A stretch of 64,000 nt of DNA from Eulemur rufifrons (Eukaryota > Chordata > Mammalia > Primates > Lemuridae). The notes below the pieces were generated by a model. It was not told the DNA's origin, searched no databases, and worked only from the letters and a program-made list of their open reading frames with translations. Each line of letters opens with the position of its first letter. Position 1 is the first letter of the stretch. The translations under genes and the position numbers were made by a program. Of the stretch, positions 43,010 through 53,894 are shown one piece after another. The stretch covers positions 26,684,738 to 26,748,737 of the forward strand of contig NC_090996.1 in NCBI RefSeq assembly GCF_041146395.1. Direction: 5' to 3'.

Positions 43010-43205
43010 GAACAGAGATCAAAGTTGCGCTCTAGAAATGTTGCTCTGGTCACATAGCTGGGAAGACACTGGGCTACAGTGGAGGCAGGGAGACCAGTGA
43101 GGAGGCCAACCCCAGAAACCAACTGAAAAGTCAAGGTGACCTTGAACCTGACAAGATGGTGACAATAGGATGGAGTGAAGTGAATGATGTCACAAACTAG
43201 GAGAG
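43010..43205 (+). repeat. Ancient mammalian repeat, outer layer, right part
   Basis: 'gaaatgttgctctggtcaca', 'ggaggcagggagaccagtga' and 'ggaggccaac' continue the old repeat interrupted at 42300. Confidence 0.5.
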
Positions 43206-44529
43206 AAACTTTGTCTTAATAAATTATTGGCAGATAACCTTCATTCCCTCTTTTCCTTTTTGCATTTTACATCTGCCTTCTTGCTTGATAGAACTTCTCA
43301 AAGGAGAAGAAGAAGAAGAGAAGTAAAACACAAACCATTTTGCAGAGTGAGATGGGGGGCGTCTTATACTCCCCTTGCTAATCAGAAGGGGGCAGAGCCC
43401 ATCTGGCAAAACGCCTTTCCTCTGGTCCCCCAACAAAGACCGTGTGTGACCAGCCTTTGAAACCCACACCTTGCTCTGCCAACTCACAGCTCAAAATGCC
43501 CAGTAGGAGTATCCTCTGAGCTCAGTGAATTAACTGCCGAGTCGGGAGGAACAGGCTTATTGAAGTCATCAAAGCTGAAAGCGCGTTTGAACCGTGATGT
43601 GTCCTGCCGAGCGTTTTATGAATATGCAGAATCAAACAGGAACCAGTAGAAGCCAGAGGGAACAGGCAGAAAGGCTCTCTTTAAAATCCCAGCCAACGAA
43701 GGCACACATTCCGATTCATTAAAACACACAACGGGCTGTTATTGACACTTCCAAAAAAGAGCTTTCTACTGAGTTGTGTCCTGGGGGACTTTTTTCCTTC
43801 TTTGTAGAAACTTTTCCAGGGGCAACACCAAATGTCCTAAGCCAGGTGGTTGTGTCAAAGGGCTGGATGGAAGTGAAGGGCAGCCTTCCTAGCTGGTGAC
43901 AAATCAGATCTGTGATTTGGGCTTTCAAAAGACACTTCCCTCCTTTCCCAGTTATCTGCCTAATCTCCCAGATTCGTTTACACTTTTCAGTTTGATGGTC
44001 TTCGCTTGACAGCATGGCCCATATGCTTGCTGCTTTGGATGGAAATGGTTCTGCTTGAATTCCCTTATTTAGTTTTAATTTCCTAATTTTAGGTTTGGCA
44101 GCGGGTTTTTTAACCACTTGCGAAAGTGAATGACTCCCTCTCCTTTCGCATGCCCTAGTGGAACGCTCCCTCCCTCTCCCCAATGCCTGAAGTTCCTGCA
44201 TGGGGTCACCTTGAAGATCTCTCAGCAAAAAGCGGGTATTGGGCAGAGCTTCATTAGCAGTTACTGAGGCAGGAGTGGGGTGGCACCAGACGCTGTCATT
44301 GTCCTTACTTGATGTTCAAGTCTTCTCTTCTTCCTTGGTTTCCTTGGGTGTCCGAATCTTTCTTACTTGACATCAAAGTCTCCGGGAAACTTCTATTTCC
44401 ACCCCCTTCTAAATAGAAACCACTTAAAGAAAAGTCGAAAAAGGTAACTACAATTGGAGAGATAAATTCTACTTCTTTGCATTGTCCAAATGCTGGCTAA
44501 TAAGACCCAAGACTGCCTTTATCGCCGTG
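43206..44529. other. Unique-looking stretch with CpG and regulatory-like words
   Basis: (GAA)n-like run near 43302-43322. A CTCF-like word lies at 43382-43395. 43535-43615 has clustered CpG and a TCF-like 'catcaaag'. A 169-codon minus frame (43719-44228) has no recognised domain. No common repeat is recognised. Confidence 0.4.
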
Positions 44530-44990
44530 TTCATTCATGCCTGTCTCTTGCGGTGATTTGCAAACATGGCGCTGCTGATTCATCTCGTCTCCTGCGGTCC
44601 GTGCTCTTTGTTATGTGACCTTGCAGGGCCCTCCCTCTCGGACTCTGGATGGCCCCGGGACTTGACTCGGGCAATGGGATGCTAGAAGCTTGACACAAGT
44701 AGAGGCGTGAAAGTGCATCATGCTTGGGCCTGTCTGGTCTTGCTGTCTGCCATTGCCATGAGAAGGACATTCCCAGGTTGGCCCACACGTCCTGGGGGTG
44801 GATGACAGACACTTGGAATGAACTGAGTCCCTTGGTTATCCCAGCTGAGGCCGGCTGACCTCCAGCAGAGACCGTGAGAACTGCCCAGCCCAGTAGACTC
44901 ATGAACTAAAATAATAACCTATTGTTTGAAGACACTGATCTCTGGGGCTGTTTGTTACGCAGCATTATTTTAGCAATAGATAAAAATAGT
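44530..44990 (+). repeat. MaLR-like LTR, sense, family unassigned
   Basis: 'gacttgactcgggcaatggg', 'gagaactgcccagcccagta', 'gactcatgaactaaaataat' and 'ggctgtttgttacgcagca' follow an old LTR-like repeat end. 63600-64000 is a related copy. Confidence 0.5.
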
Positions 44991-45261
44991 GCCACCGTCA
45001 GAGGCACTGGAAATACATACATGTTTCTGTAGAGGAAAGCAGATATATACACATATAACTAAAATGCACTGTATTAAATTGCCACCGATTTCTTAATAAT
45101 CTGGTTCCAGCTACTTATTGTTTATGAATCTATCATTACTTTATTGAATGTAATTTAGTTCTAGGTCACCACAAATCCCCTCGAAGGTGAGGTGAAGCAC
45201 AAACAAATTCATGTAGAGATATAGTTAAAGTTTCAGATATCTTTAAAATACCCATCTTAGC
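44991..45261. other. Short non-coding gap, AT-rich
   Basis: No feature recognised. Confidence 0.4.
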
Positions 45262-45705
45262 TTGGGTTTTCTCGAAAGCGACCCCTGAGACGAGGAGGAG
45301 AGCAGGTTGCTTACTTGGGGGAGACAGTCCCACGAATCACAGTAAAGAAGTAGGGGAGTGAGACAGGGAAGGGAGTTCAGCCAGAGAAGGTGCATTCAGC
45401 AGGTTCGTGGTGTGCAAAACGGGCTCAGCCCCATGAGGACGCTCAGAGAAACCGTGTGGAACACCCCTTGCCGAGAGTCGTCCAGACCAGGAAGCTGGAG
45501 TGTAGAGTGAGCTTCTTGGTCGAGGTTCCCCTCCCGGTGTGGAATCCCCAGTACCTGCGCTCTGCGAGGGCCAAGCAAGCGCCTTGGCTTGGAGAAAGCC
45601 TTTAGGCTGAAAAGCAGAGAGATGTGGGTACCCGAGGGAGGAAGCCATTCGGGGGCACGAAGAACGTCTGCTTCAGCGATGGGTGAACTCAAATAGGCTG
45701 AGGGT
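45262..45705. repeat. LTR-like repeat, copy 2 of 3, CpG-rich
   Basis: It starts 'gcttgggttttctcgaaagc' and 'gacccctgagacgagg', then 'gtgagacagggaagggag'. It keeps over 15 CpG by hand count, more than copies 1 and 3. Frames of 71-103 codons within it are not genes. Confidence 0.5.
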
Positions 45706-46009
45706 ATGTGGGATTGGACTCAGCACAGGCTACAGCAATCTAGGTGGTGAAGTTTGCCTTATTTATGGCTCTCGAAGACGATTATAAAGGTCATTAAGCC
45801 GAATCAACTGCCACTATATTTTATAAACGGCCCCTAGATGAACATTGTAAACTAGACTCCTCAGTTGAGGAAGACATGAACGATAATGCTTTCTGAACCC
45901 TGTCACATAATAACGACCAATAAATGTTTGGGTGAATGCATTTGTTACCATATTTCTTGATTTCAGGACACGGCTGATTACAAGACAAACCATTGATTTG
46001 ATGGCAGCT

Positions 46010-46240
46010 CTTTTTAGGAAAAAAAATTGAGCACAAGTGCACAGAGGGAAGAAAAACTCCGTGGAGATTAAGCAGGAGGAGGGCAGAGGGGATGGGTGAA
46101 AACCTACCTAATGGGCACAATGAGTACTATCTGGGTGGCCGTCACTCTTACTACCCTGACTCAAGCATTACAAAAGCGACCCATGTAACCAAAAACATTT
46201 CTACTCCGTAATATTTTAAGATAAAAAAATAATAAATGAT
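46010..46240 (+). repeat. Strepsirrhine-type L1 3' end, sense
   Basis: 'atgggtgaaaacctacctaa', 'atgagtactatctgggtggc', 'gactcaagcattacaaaagc' and 'gacccatgtaaccaaaaac' lead to an A-rich tail near 46220-46240. Confidence 0.8.
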
Positions 46241-46424
46241 ATTACATGTACATATCAGTAACATGAGACATCCCAATTTCTGAAGAGTTAAAATGTGAAG
46301 GAAAAAAAAACGCATCTTAGAAAAAAGAAAATACAGTATCTTCAGTTCCACAGTATTGAATACCTACTAAGTGCAAAGCTCTAGTCTAGACTCTGGCGCG
46401 GTCTCTCCACTAAACTTACTCAAA

Positions 46425-46712
46425 GCACACATTTATTTTTTATTTTTTTAGCATCTTTACAGGTAAATAATTCATATACCATACAATTCACCCATTCACA
46501 CCATTTGATGGTTTTTGGTACATTCACAGAATGGTACAGCCATCACCACAATCAATTTTAGAACATTTTCATCACCCCAGCAGAAAACCCCGTCCCCATT
46601 AGCAGTCATTCCTCCACGACTCTATCCCTCACTTATCTACATTCTGTCTGCAGAGATTTGCCTATTCTGGGCATTTCACATAAATAGAATTATACAATAA
46701 AAGCAAAAATTT
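46425..46712 (-). repeat. L1M 3' end, antisense
   Basis: 'tcatataccatacaattcac', 'ggtacagccatcaccacaat', 'ccccagcagaaaaccccgtc' and 'gcctattctgggcatttcac' in order. Confidence 0.75.
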
Positions 46713-46890
46713 TTTTGAGCACATACCGTCTATACCAGACGTATTATCTCGTTTAATTCCTACCACAGCCTACCAAGTGGAGACCCACTGTACCCATATA
46801 CAAGATGAGAAAACTGAGGTGCAGAAAGGTAGCGTGGCTTCTCCAGGTTCACACAGCTAGTGGAACTTGCATTTGTTGCCAGGCAGTTCG
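46713..46890 (-). repeat. MIR SINE, antisense
   Basis: 'gtctataccagacgtattat', 'caagatgagaaaactgaggt' and 'ggttcacacagctagtgga' are MIR. Confidence 0.75.
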
Positions 46891-47001
46891 CCCCCAAATG
46901 TTCTTAACTTATACTAACTACTGTTGAGGAAATGTGAATATCTGGATGAACCCGGGTCATGTTTCATACTATTCGCCTGCCAGGCGGTCAGCTGGCGTGC
47001 G

Positions 47002-47018
47002 CCCCCCCCCCCCCCCCC
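47002..47018. repeat. Poly(C) tract
   Basis: Seventeen consecutive C. Confidence 0.9.
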
Positions 47019-47019
47019 G

Positions 47020-48900
47020 TGGGGCAACCTGTGTGAGTGACAGCTGATGCTTCAAGGTTGTTCTCTTCCATGGAGAGGCCCTCCAAGGACTGGAGCCCAC
47101 ACCATGGTGGAGAGGTTGCTTTGTGTCCAGAGAGCTCGTGTTCCACCAGTGCTGGGGCTGTTGGCCTCTTAAGCAAGCCACTCCCTGGATCTTCTGTCTC
47201 CTCGTGAGTACAAAGAAAACTTTGAACCGGCTCGCTTCTAAGGTCTCTTTCATCTCAGGCCGTCTTTGATGATTTTCATCTCGATTCTGCTCCCTGGAGA
47301 AGTCTGTGCTTAAATTAGCAGCAATTCCAGTATAAAAATGCCTCTCTACTGGGACAGGGAAGAAGCTGGGTTTGTTTTAGGTTAGAGTTTCTCCAAGTTT
47401 TGAATTTTGATAAATGCTAATTCCACGATTTGATATTACAGATGTTAAGCTACTTTTTAAAAGAAGGGAACATTAAAAGAAAAGGAAAAGAGGGTCATGG
47501 TCCCATGAGTTTGAGAAACATTGAGTTAAGCAAAGTTATGTGGGTATCTTTATTGCAGGACTTCTCAGAGCCTTTAGTGTCCTATAATCTTTATCACAGT
47601 GAGTTCCTCACTGTACGAGACTCACTTTGGGATGTCCACTACAGTGAGGATAACCAACATTCTTTGCTAGGAATTGTCCCTCTTTCTTAGACATAATCTG
47701 GTAGCAGGAGCAGCTATATACAACAAAGTCACCCTGCTCTCATGGCTTCAGACAGTGATTGCCTGAATCAAACTGGGACAATTACTATACATCATTTTCA
47801 TCAACGAATGAGTCCCTTCTCCTGGAATCAGTACTTGGACTCTAGGACAAGGAGAATTAGTCTCTCCCTACGATGTGCAAAATTCAAGAGCTCTTAGTAC
47901 ACACTTAATATGTTCCAAGATGAGAACCGAGGTTGTAATATTTCCCATAAATATTTGTACTACCCTGTTATGGAGGAACATCTCTCGTCTATTTGGACTG
48001 CATTCTCATGAAAGTTCAGGACATTCATGCAGAGTATATTTTTCTCATGAAACGAGAATTTCAAATATAGGCAATTGCTGGCATTAGTTCAATGGTTTCA
48101 ACATTGTTGTGGCTGATATCTCTATAACCCTCTTGGTCTTTTCCTCCTGGTCACAAAGCAGCTGCTGCTTCTCCAGCCATCCTTTCTGCCTTTGAAGCTG
48201 GATGGTGGAAGAAAGAGTCTTGCCAGCTTTATCTATAACCCTTTATCAAGATTATCCAGATCCCAGAAATCCTTGCAGCTGTGTTCCTTTATGTCTCAAT
48301 AGCCATGTCACAATAATTGTGTCCCATATGATTCTTAGTTGCTAAGGAGGTTGGGAAATTTAGAAGATTGTTGTGATTGGTTTAAACCAATCATGACCCA
48401 TTGCTTGAGGCTGGATGCAGCCTGACCTGAATGAGGTTCTGTTATCACAGAGAAAGGGAGGAGTGGGTAATGGGGAGGCAAATAACACAGTCTGCCTTAT
48501 CTACAGGTACTTAGGAGGACGTTTATTAACTTCTGAAAAGCTTCTTGGAGCTCAGAGAAATATCCATCTGTCAATAAGCCTTTCTCTTAGCTGGTTAGCC
48601 CTGACTACTCTAGTTTCTCTCTTAAAGCAAACGTATGGTGTATAAGAATTAATGGCATCGGGTAGGACATAAACATTTATGGTAACTGATCATTTTTATC
48701 ATCGATTAATACTCTGATTCCCTTTCCCTTTGGCCTGGCTCTGAAGGAATCCAATGTTATTTCCTGATGCTAGTCAGTGTTTCAGTCTTTTCCTTCCTAT
48801 AGCTGTCTTGACATGCTTTGTATATACATGTATATCCTTTAGGGGCTTCTTATGCATATTTACTTGGTGTGCATTTGCCCCCCTCCCAGAGAAGAAAGCC
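47020..48900. other. Non-coding stretch, mostly unassigned
   Basis: 48110-48380 contains wording ('gctaaggaggttgggaaat') shared with about 1010-1050 and 23990-24015. The rest has no recognised repeat, RNA gene or coding frame. Confidence 0.4.
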
Positions 48901-48945
48901 CTCACTCTACGGCAGGCATTGATTGCTCCAAGCACTTTACAAACA
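48901..48945 (-). repeat. MIR, left part, interrupted by Tigger
   Basis: 'acggcaggcattgattgctc' and 'caagcactttacaaaca' are antisense MIR. Its continuation starts at 50033. Confidence 0.75.
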
Positions 48946-50032
48946 TAGTCTGTGCATAACGATGTTTTGGTGACTGACGGACGGCAAACACAACAGTGGT
49001 CCCCTGGTATTAATATTATAATTCTGAAGCTGAAAAATTCCCATTGCCTAGTATTTACTATACTATACTTTTTATTGTTAATTTAGAGTGTACTCCTTTA
49101 ATTTATATACAAAAAAGTTAACTGTAAAACAGCCTCAGGCATGTCCTTCAGGAGGTATTGCAGAAGAAGACGTTATCATAGGAGATGACAGCTTCATGCG
49201 TGTTATTGTCCCCAAAGACCTTCCAGTGTGACAAGACTTGGAGGTCAGAGACAGTGATATCGGTGATCCTGACCCTGTGTTGGCCTAAGATGAGGTGTGC
49301 GTCTGTGTCTTAGTTTTTAACAAAACAGATTAAAAAAAAAAAAAATTTAAACACAGAAAAAAGCTTCTTCAATAGGGATATAAAGAAAGACATATTTTTG
49401 TACAGCTATACAATGTTTTTGTGTTTTAAGCTAAATGTTATTACAAGATAGTCAAAAGTTTAAAAAAATTAAAAAGTTTATAAAGTAAAAAAACTTACAG
49501 TAAGCTAAGGTTAATTTATTATGGAAGAAAGAAAATTTTTAAAAATGAATTTAGTGTAGCCTAAGGGTGCAGTGTTTATGAAGGTGTACTGTGTACAGTA
49601 GTGTATACAGTAGTGTACACAGTAGTGTACAGGAATGTCCTGGGCCTTCACATTCACTCACCACTCACTCACTGACTCACCCAGAGCAACTTCCAATACT
49701 GGAAGCTCTATTCGTGGTAAATGTCCTACACAGGCATGCCATTTTAAAAAGCTTTTGTACTGTATTTTTACTGTATCTTTTCTATGTTTAAATATATAAG
49801 TACTTACATAGTCACCATTGTGTTACAATGGCCCTCCAAGTCCAGTAGATGGCTGTGCCTCCTGTACAGGTTTATAGCCAAGGAGCAATGGGCCACACCG
49901 TATAGCCTAGTGTGCAGTAGGCTACACCATCTAGCTTTGTGCGAGTGCACTCTATGGGGTTCCCACAACCGTGCAATCCCCTAACAATGCATTTCTTAGA
50001 AAGTATCCCCCTTGTTGAGTGATGCATGACTA
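48946..50032. mobile_element. Tigger-type (TcMar) DNA transposon, near complete, nested in MIR
   Basis: The ends are imperfect inverted repeats ('tagtctgtgcataac' on the left, 'gttgagtgatgcatgacta' on the right) next to TA/CA dinucleotides. Internal 'tttttactgtatcttttcta' and 'tatagcctagtgtgcagtag' are Tigger family wording. About 1.09 kb long, so a non-autonomous deletion derivative of a larger Tigger. No intact transposase frame. A 12-bp tandem triplet sits at 49595-49630. Confidence 0.8.
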
Positions 50033-50215
50033 TATAAACCCATTTAATCGTCGTAAGGATAATACTAGTACCCCATGAAGTAGGTACTGTTGTTAGTACC
50101 AATTTTTTAGATGAGAAAACTGAAGCACAGAGAGGTTAAATGATGTGTAGGATGTGTAGGTCCGTCAACAGTAGAGTCGTATTTGAACCACAGCAGTCTG
50201 GCTGCAGTCATTTTA
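50033..50215 (-). repeat. MIR, right part after the Tigger insertion
   Basis: 'acccatttaatcgtcgtaag', 'tagatgagaaaactgaagca' and 'cagagaggttaaatgatg' continue the antisense MIR. Confidence 0.8.
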
Positions 50216-50642
50216 ACCTTACTGGGGGGACCTCTGTGGGCATGTCCACCGCAGGGAGGCCACTCAATACCTGTTGCTATGGACTATCCCTCCATCAAAT
50301 ATGGGTTGTAGCAGGAGCATCCATGTTTCAATGTGACCTTGTGTGGTCTCCTGATTCCAGTTAGGCAAATCATGGTACCCCATCTTCCAGACCCAGTGAC
50401 TCCCTTCCCCTGGAATCTTTACTTGGGACCTAAGGGAGGGGAGTCTGTCAGTTTCATGTCCCAGAATATAGAACACAAGGAGAACTATTAGTGGCCAAGC
50501 CGATTGGAGACAGGAAGAGAGAGAAGGGATTGTTTCAGTCTTGACCTCTGTGGATCATTCCAGGAACCTTATGACAATGCTGTGTTTTTCTTCTACTTCA
50601 CTTGGGATTCTGTTCACTGCAAGCCACGTTCTTATGCTGTGT
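50216..50642. other. Non-coding stretch, unassigned
   Basis: Wording ('cccctggaatctttacttgg') resembles 47818-47845 ('tcctggaatcagtacttgg'), suggesting a shared unnamed repeat. Confidence 0.35.
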
Positions 50643-51010
50643 GTATCAGTTATTTGTTGCCACTACAATGCTGCATCACAAACAACCGCAAAGCTCAGTG
50701 GCATACAATAACGCACATTTATTTAACTCAGGAGTCTTCAGGGTTCAGGGTTGGCTGATCTCAGCTGGGCTGGCTCATGCTCTGTGGTTGGCTGTGAGTT
50801 GGATAGGCAGCTCTGCTGAACTTGGCTGGGCTGTCTCACGCATCCAGGGATCAGCGGGGGGTTGGCTAGCTCCGGCTGGCTTCCACTGGGGAGACTGGGT
50901 GAACGGGCATCTGGATTCTGCTTTGTGTGACTTATACTGCTGCAGACTAATGTGGACATGTCTTCACAGAGATGGCAGAAAAGAGTTACAGAGATGCAAA
51001 TGTGCTTAAA
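50643..51010 (-). repeat. LTR-like repeat, antisense, related to 37640-38060
   Basis: 'atcagttatttgttgccact', 'acaatgctgcatcacaaaca', 'agctcagtggcatacaataa' and 'ctgatctcagctgggctggc' follow the same kind of repeat as 37640. The 135-codon frame 50602-51009 is its passenger, not a gene. Confidence 0.5.
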
Positions 51011-51146
51011 GCCTCTGCGTGTGTCCTGCTTGCCTACATCCCCTTGGCCGAAGCATGTCCCGTGGTCAAGCCCAGGGTCCGAATGGTGGGGGCTGCAGAG
51101 TCACAATAGCAGGGCTGGAGAATTGGGGCTAGTTTTTCAAACCTCC

Positions 51147-51533
51147 TGTTTTAGTCCATTGGGGCTGCTATAAGAAAATACGATAAACTGTCTGATAAGC
51201 AACAGAAATTCATTTCTCAGAGTTCTGGGGGCTGGGAACATCAGGACAGTCTATGACGGTGCACTGATGGTCCAAGATCAAGGTGCCAGCGTGGTCAGGC
51301 TCTGGTGAGGGCTTCTTGGTTCGTAGGTGGTGCATTCTAGCTGTGTCTTCACATCGTAGAAGGGGCAAGGCAGCTCTCTGGGGCCTCTTTCATAAGGACA
51401 TTTATCCAATTCATGAGGGCTCCACCCTCAAGACCTAATCTTCTCCCAAACACCCCACCTCCTGATATTGCCACATTGGCGTTTAGGTTTCCACGTACGA
51501 ATTTTGGGGGCACACATTCAGACCACAGCACCT
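51147..51533 (-). repeat. MST-type MaLR LTR, antisense, near full length
   Basis: 'ttagtccattggggctgcta', 'caagatcaaggtgccagcgt', 'ttcatgagggctccaccctc', 'accccacctcctgatattgc' and 'cgaattttgggggcacacat' are MST-like LTR from end to end. Confidence 0.85.
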
Positions 51534-51654
51534 CCATTGAATAATGGTTTGGAGAAGGTTGTTCTTGAATAGTCCTTGAGCGAAGAATGGTTTTCACATT
51601 TTCAAAGGGTTGTTAAAAAAAGAAGAAAAAGAAGAATTTTTGAAGGAAACCCAT

Positions 51655-51722
51655 CTGTAGCCTGCAAAGCCCCAAGTATTTGCTATCTGGTCCTTTATAG
51701 AAAATGTTTGTCAACCTCTGAT
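51655..51722 (+). mobile_element. hAT-like fossil, end fragment
   Basis: 'gcctgcaaagccccaagtat' and 'ttgctatctggtcctttata' end in a terminal repeat; the same family as 9287 and 52683. Confidence 0.6.
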
Positions 51723-51950
51723 TTAGCGCATAGACTCCGGAATCAGTCTACTTGGGCTCAAAACCCTGCTTTGCCACTCACTGGCTGTGTGACATTCGGT
51801 GAATTACTTGAATTACAGATCAGATTCCTCATCTGTAAAATAGGTTTCCAATAGGACCTACCTCATAGGATTACTGTGAGGATTAAATGAGTTCTTGTAA
51901 GTCTTAGACCAGTAAGGACTATGGCACAGAGTAAGGACATGTAAGTTCTG
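51723..51950 (+). repeat. MIR SINE, full length, sense
   Basis: 'gcgcatagactccggaatca', 'gggctcaaaaccctgctttg', 'ctggctgtgtgacattcggt', 'cctacctcataggattactg' and 'gaggattaaatgag' are nearly consensus. Confidence 0.85.
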
Positions 51951-52554
51951 CCTAGTGTCACTCCACTGGGTCATCGTGCAGACTGGATACCATGAGGCAG
52001 AGCTTCCGTTGTGCTACATTGACTAAGAATGGGACTCGGCTCACATGCTTCAAGCTTCGAGTTTGTCTAAGCTGAGTTCTGTTTAGTCCCAGCTGTGCAA
52101 TGTACTGTCAGCTTAATCACACTTACAGGTGTATCTGCATATGCACAAAAGCACAGTGGAGAAATGCAGGTTGGTCTCATGCCAACAGAACGGCAGGTGA
52201 ATTGAGCCTCGCTCCAGCAATCCTGGCTCCAAAGTGCCGCTCAGGTGTCCCTCGGATCTTCTCAAGCTCTTCTGTCCTGCTGTGACATCATGTGGTTTCT
52301 CAGCAAAGAAAGGAGAAGCAGCTGTTCCCAAGGTGTGCACCAGCGAGCTGTTTCGGCTGGCATCTGGATGAAGCTGCCACCACCATTGAACACTGAGTCA
52401 CCACGCTGCTCTGGCAGCTGACTGAGCCCAGATGTGCAGAGAGGAAGGTACCAACTCAGGAACAAAACTCATCCTTTCTTTCTCCAAAGAGATGAGGTAT
52501 TGAGAGCTTTCGAAGGGATTATTCTGGAGGACCACTCCCAGCCCTCATTGGGAC
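51951..52554. other. Non-coding stretch, unassigned
   Basis: No repeat, RNA gene or supported coding frame. Confidence 0.4.
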
Positions 52555-52682
52555 TTGGGCATGTGTCATCTCAAAGCCACTTAACCTTTCCAGACTTCAC
52601 TTGTCCTCACCTGGAACATGGGGACAATGATGGTTCTTATCACCTATAGTTATCGGGAAGACTAAGTGAAGATCGTAGAGCA
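52555..52682 (+). repeat. MIR SINE fragment, sense
   Basis: 'aagccacttaacctttccag', 'catggggacaatgatggttc' and 'gaagactaagtgaagatcgt' are MIR. Confidence 0.65.
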
Positions 52683-52985
52683 GTGGTTGGTAAATTATTG
52701 CCTGAAGCTAACAATCATTCTTATAGTTTTAAATGGTTGAGAAAAATCAAAAGAAAATATTTCATGTCACATGAAAATTATATGAAATTCAGATTTCACT
52801 GTCCATCAGTAAAACTTTACCGGGGCACAGCCACGCCCATTCCTTTGCATGTTGTCTGTGGCTGCTTTTATGCTACAACTGCGTAGCAGAGTGGTTAAGA
52901 CAGACACGGTCTGGATCGCAAAGCCAGAAGTATTTATTGTCTGACCCTATGCAGAAAAAGTCTGCTGACCTTGATGTCAAGCAGT
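52683..52985 (+). mobile_element. hAT-like DNA transposon fossil, sense
   Basis: 'catgaaaattatatgaaatt', 'cagtaaaactttaccggggc', 'acagccacgcccattccttt' and the end 'gcagaaaaagtctgctgac' are the same family as 9287-9506 in opposite orientation. It is nearly complete and has no transposase. Confidence 0.8.
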
Positions 52986-52994
52986 ATTGTGGTT

Positions 52995-53335
52995 TCGGTT
53001 CCACTTGTCTCAAATCTTGAGACAAGGACTGTACTCAAATCAAGTACTTTATTTGGGCAGTGATCCCATGGAACACCACTGGAGAGTGAGGGTGTAATTT
53101 GGGGAGGAAAGGAAGCCTGTAAAGAGTATGTTATCTAAGTGGGTCACGGGAGCTCACTTCCACTGGACAACTGTGGAAACCAGCGTCAACGTAGCCTTTG
53201 AATTATTCCATCCAGGGGTGAGGGAGCTGGGGTGTTTATCTGTCATCCTTATCAGCTGCTCTGGGGAAAGGGAGTAGCACGAATTTTCTGGCATTTCTGG
53301 GAACAAGAATATTGCTTTGCATGGACTAAGGGTTC
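52995..53335. repeat. LTR-like repeat, copy 3 of 3
   Basis: 'aatcttgagacaaggactgt', 'actttatttgggcagtgatc', 'ccatggaacaccactgg' and 'gtgagggagctggggtgttt' match the plan of copies 1 and 2. The 5' opening is missing. Confidence 0.45.
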
Positions 53336-53394
53336 CATAAGTATTAGATATTAATAAAAAACAATTAGACTGTCAACTTTGGGAAACTGGCAAA

Positions 53395-53540
53395 GTGCGT
53401 TGGTTGAGTCAGACTCCGTGTGACCTTGGGCAAATGCTTAACTTCTCTGAACCGCATTAAGATGGTCTTCAGGATTAAATGAGATAACGCTTGGCACCCA
53501 ATAAGTGTGCCATAAATTTTAATTATTATTAATACCTATT
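53395..53540 (+). repeat. MIR SINE fragment, sense
   Basis: 'actccgtgtgaccttgggca', 'aatgcttaacttctctgaac' and 'aggattaaatgagataacg' are MIR. Confidence 0.75.
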
Positions 53541-53894
53541 GGATTGAAATATAGTCACATATTGAGTCAGATTCATAAAACTTTTATGAAAATTATGCCT
53601 GTTTCTTTTAAAAATCCCTGAGCATGTAATAAGATTCTGTAATTAAAATATTCAAGACATCTGAAAGCCAGAGAAGTCAAATATTAATGAGTTAAGAGAG
53701 GAGAACATGGGCTGATGGTGCCATTCTGTGGGAGTGTTAACGAAGTGCATGGACGCCTGTGTCTGAGCATGGAAATGTCCTAATGCTTAATTAGTTCCCA
53801 AGGTCTCTGTCGCAGATCTCATTTTTAAGGGAGCAAGGAGGCTCAGGAAGTCCAGGACACATTGCTAAAAATCCTTTTGGTGTCCTTGAGAACT
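53541..53894. other. Non-coding stretch, unassigned
   Basis: AT-rich; no feature recognised. Confidence 0.4.

Noticed and set aside
50602..51009. 135-codon plus frame
   Set aside because: Lies within an LTR-like repeat read in antisense.
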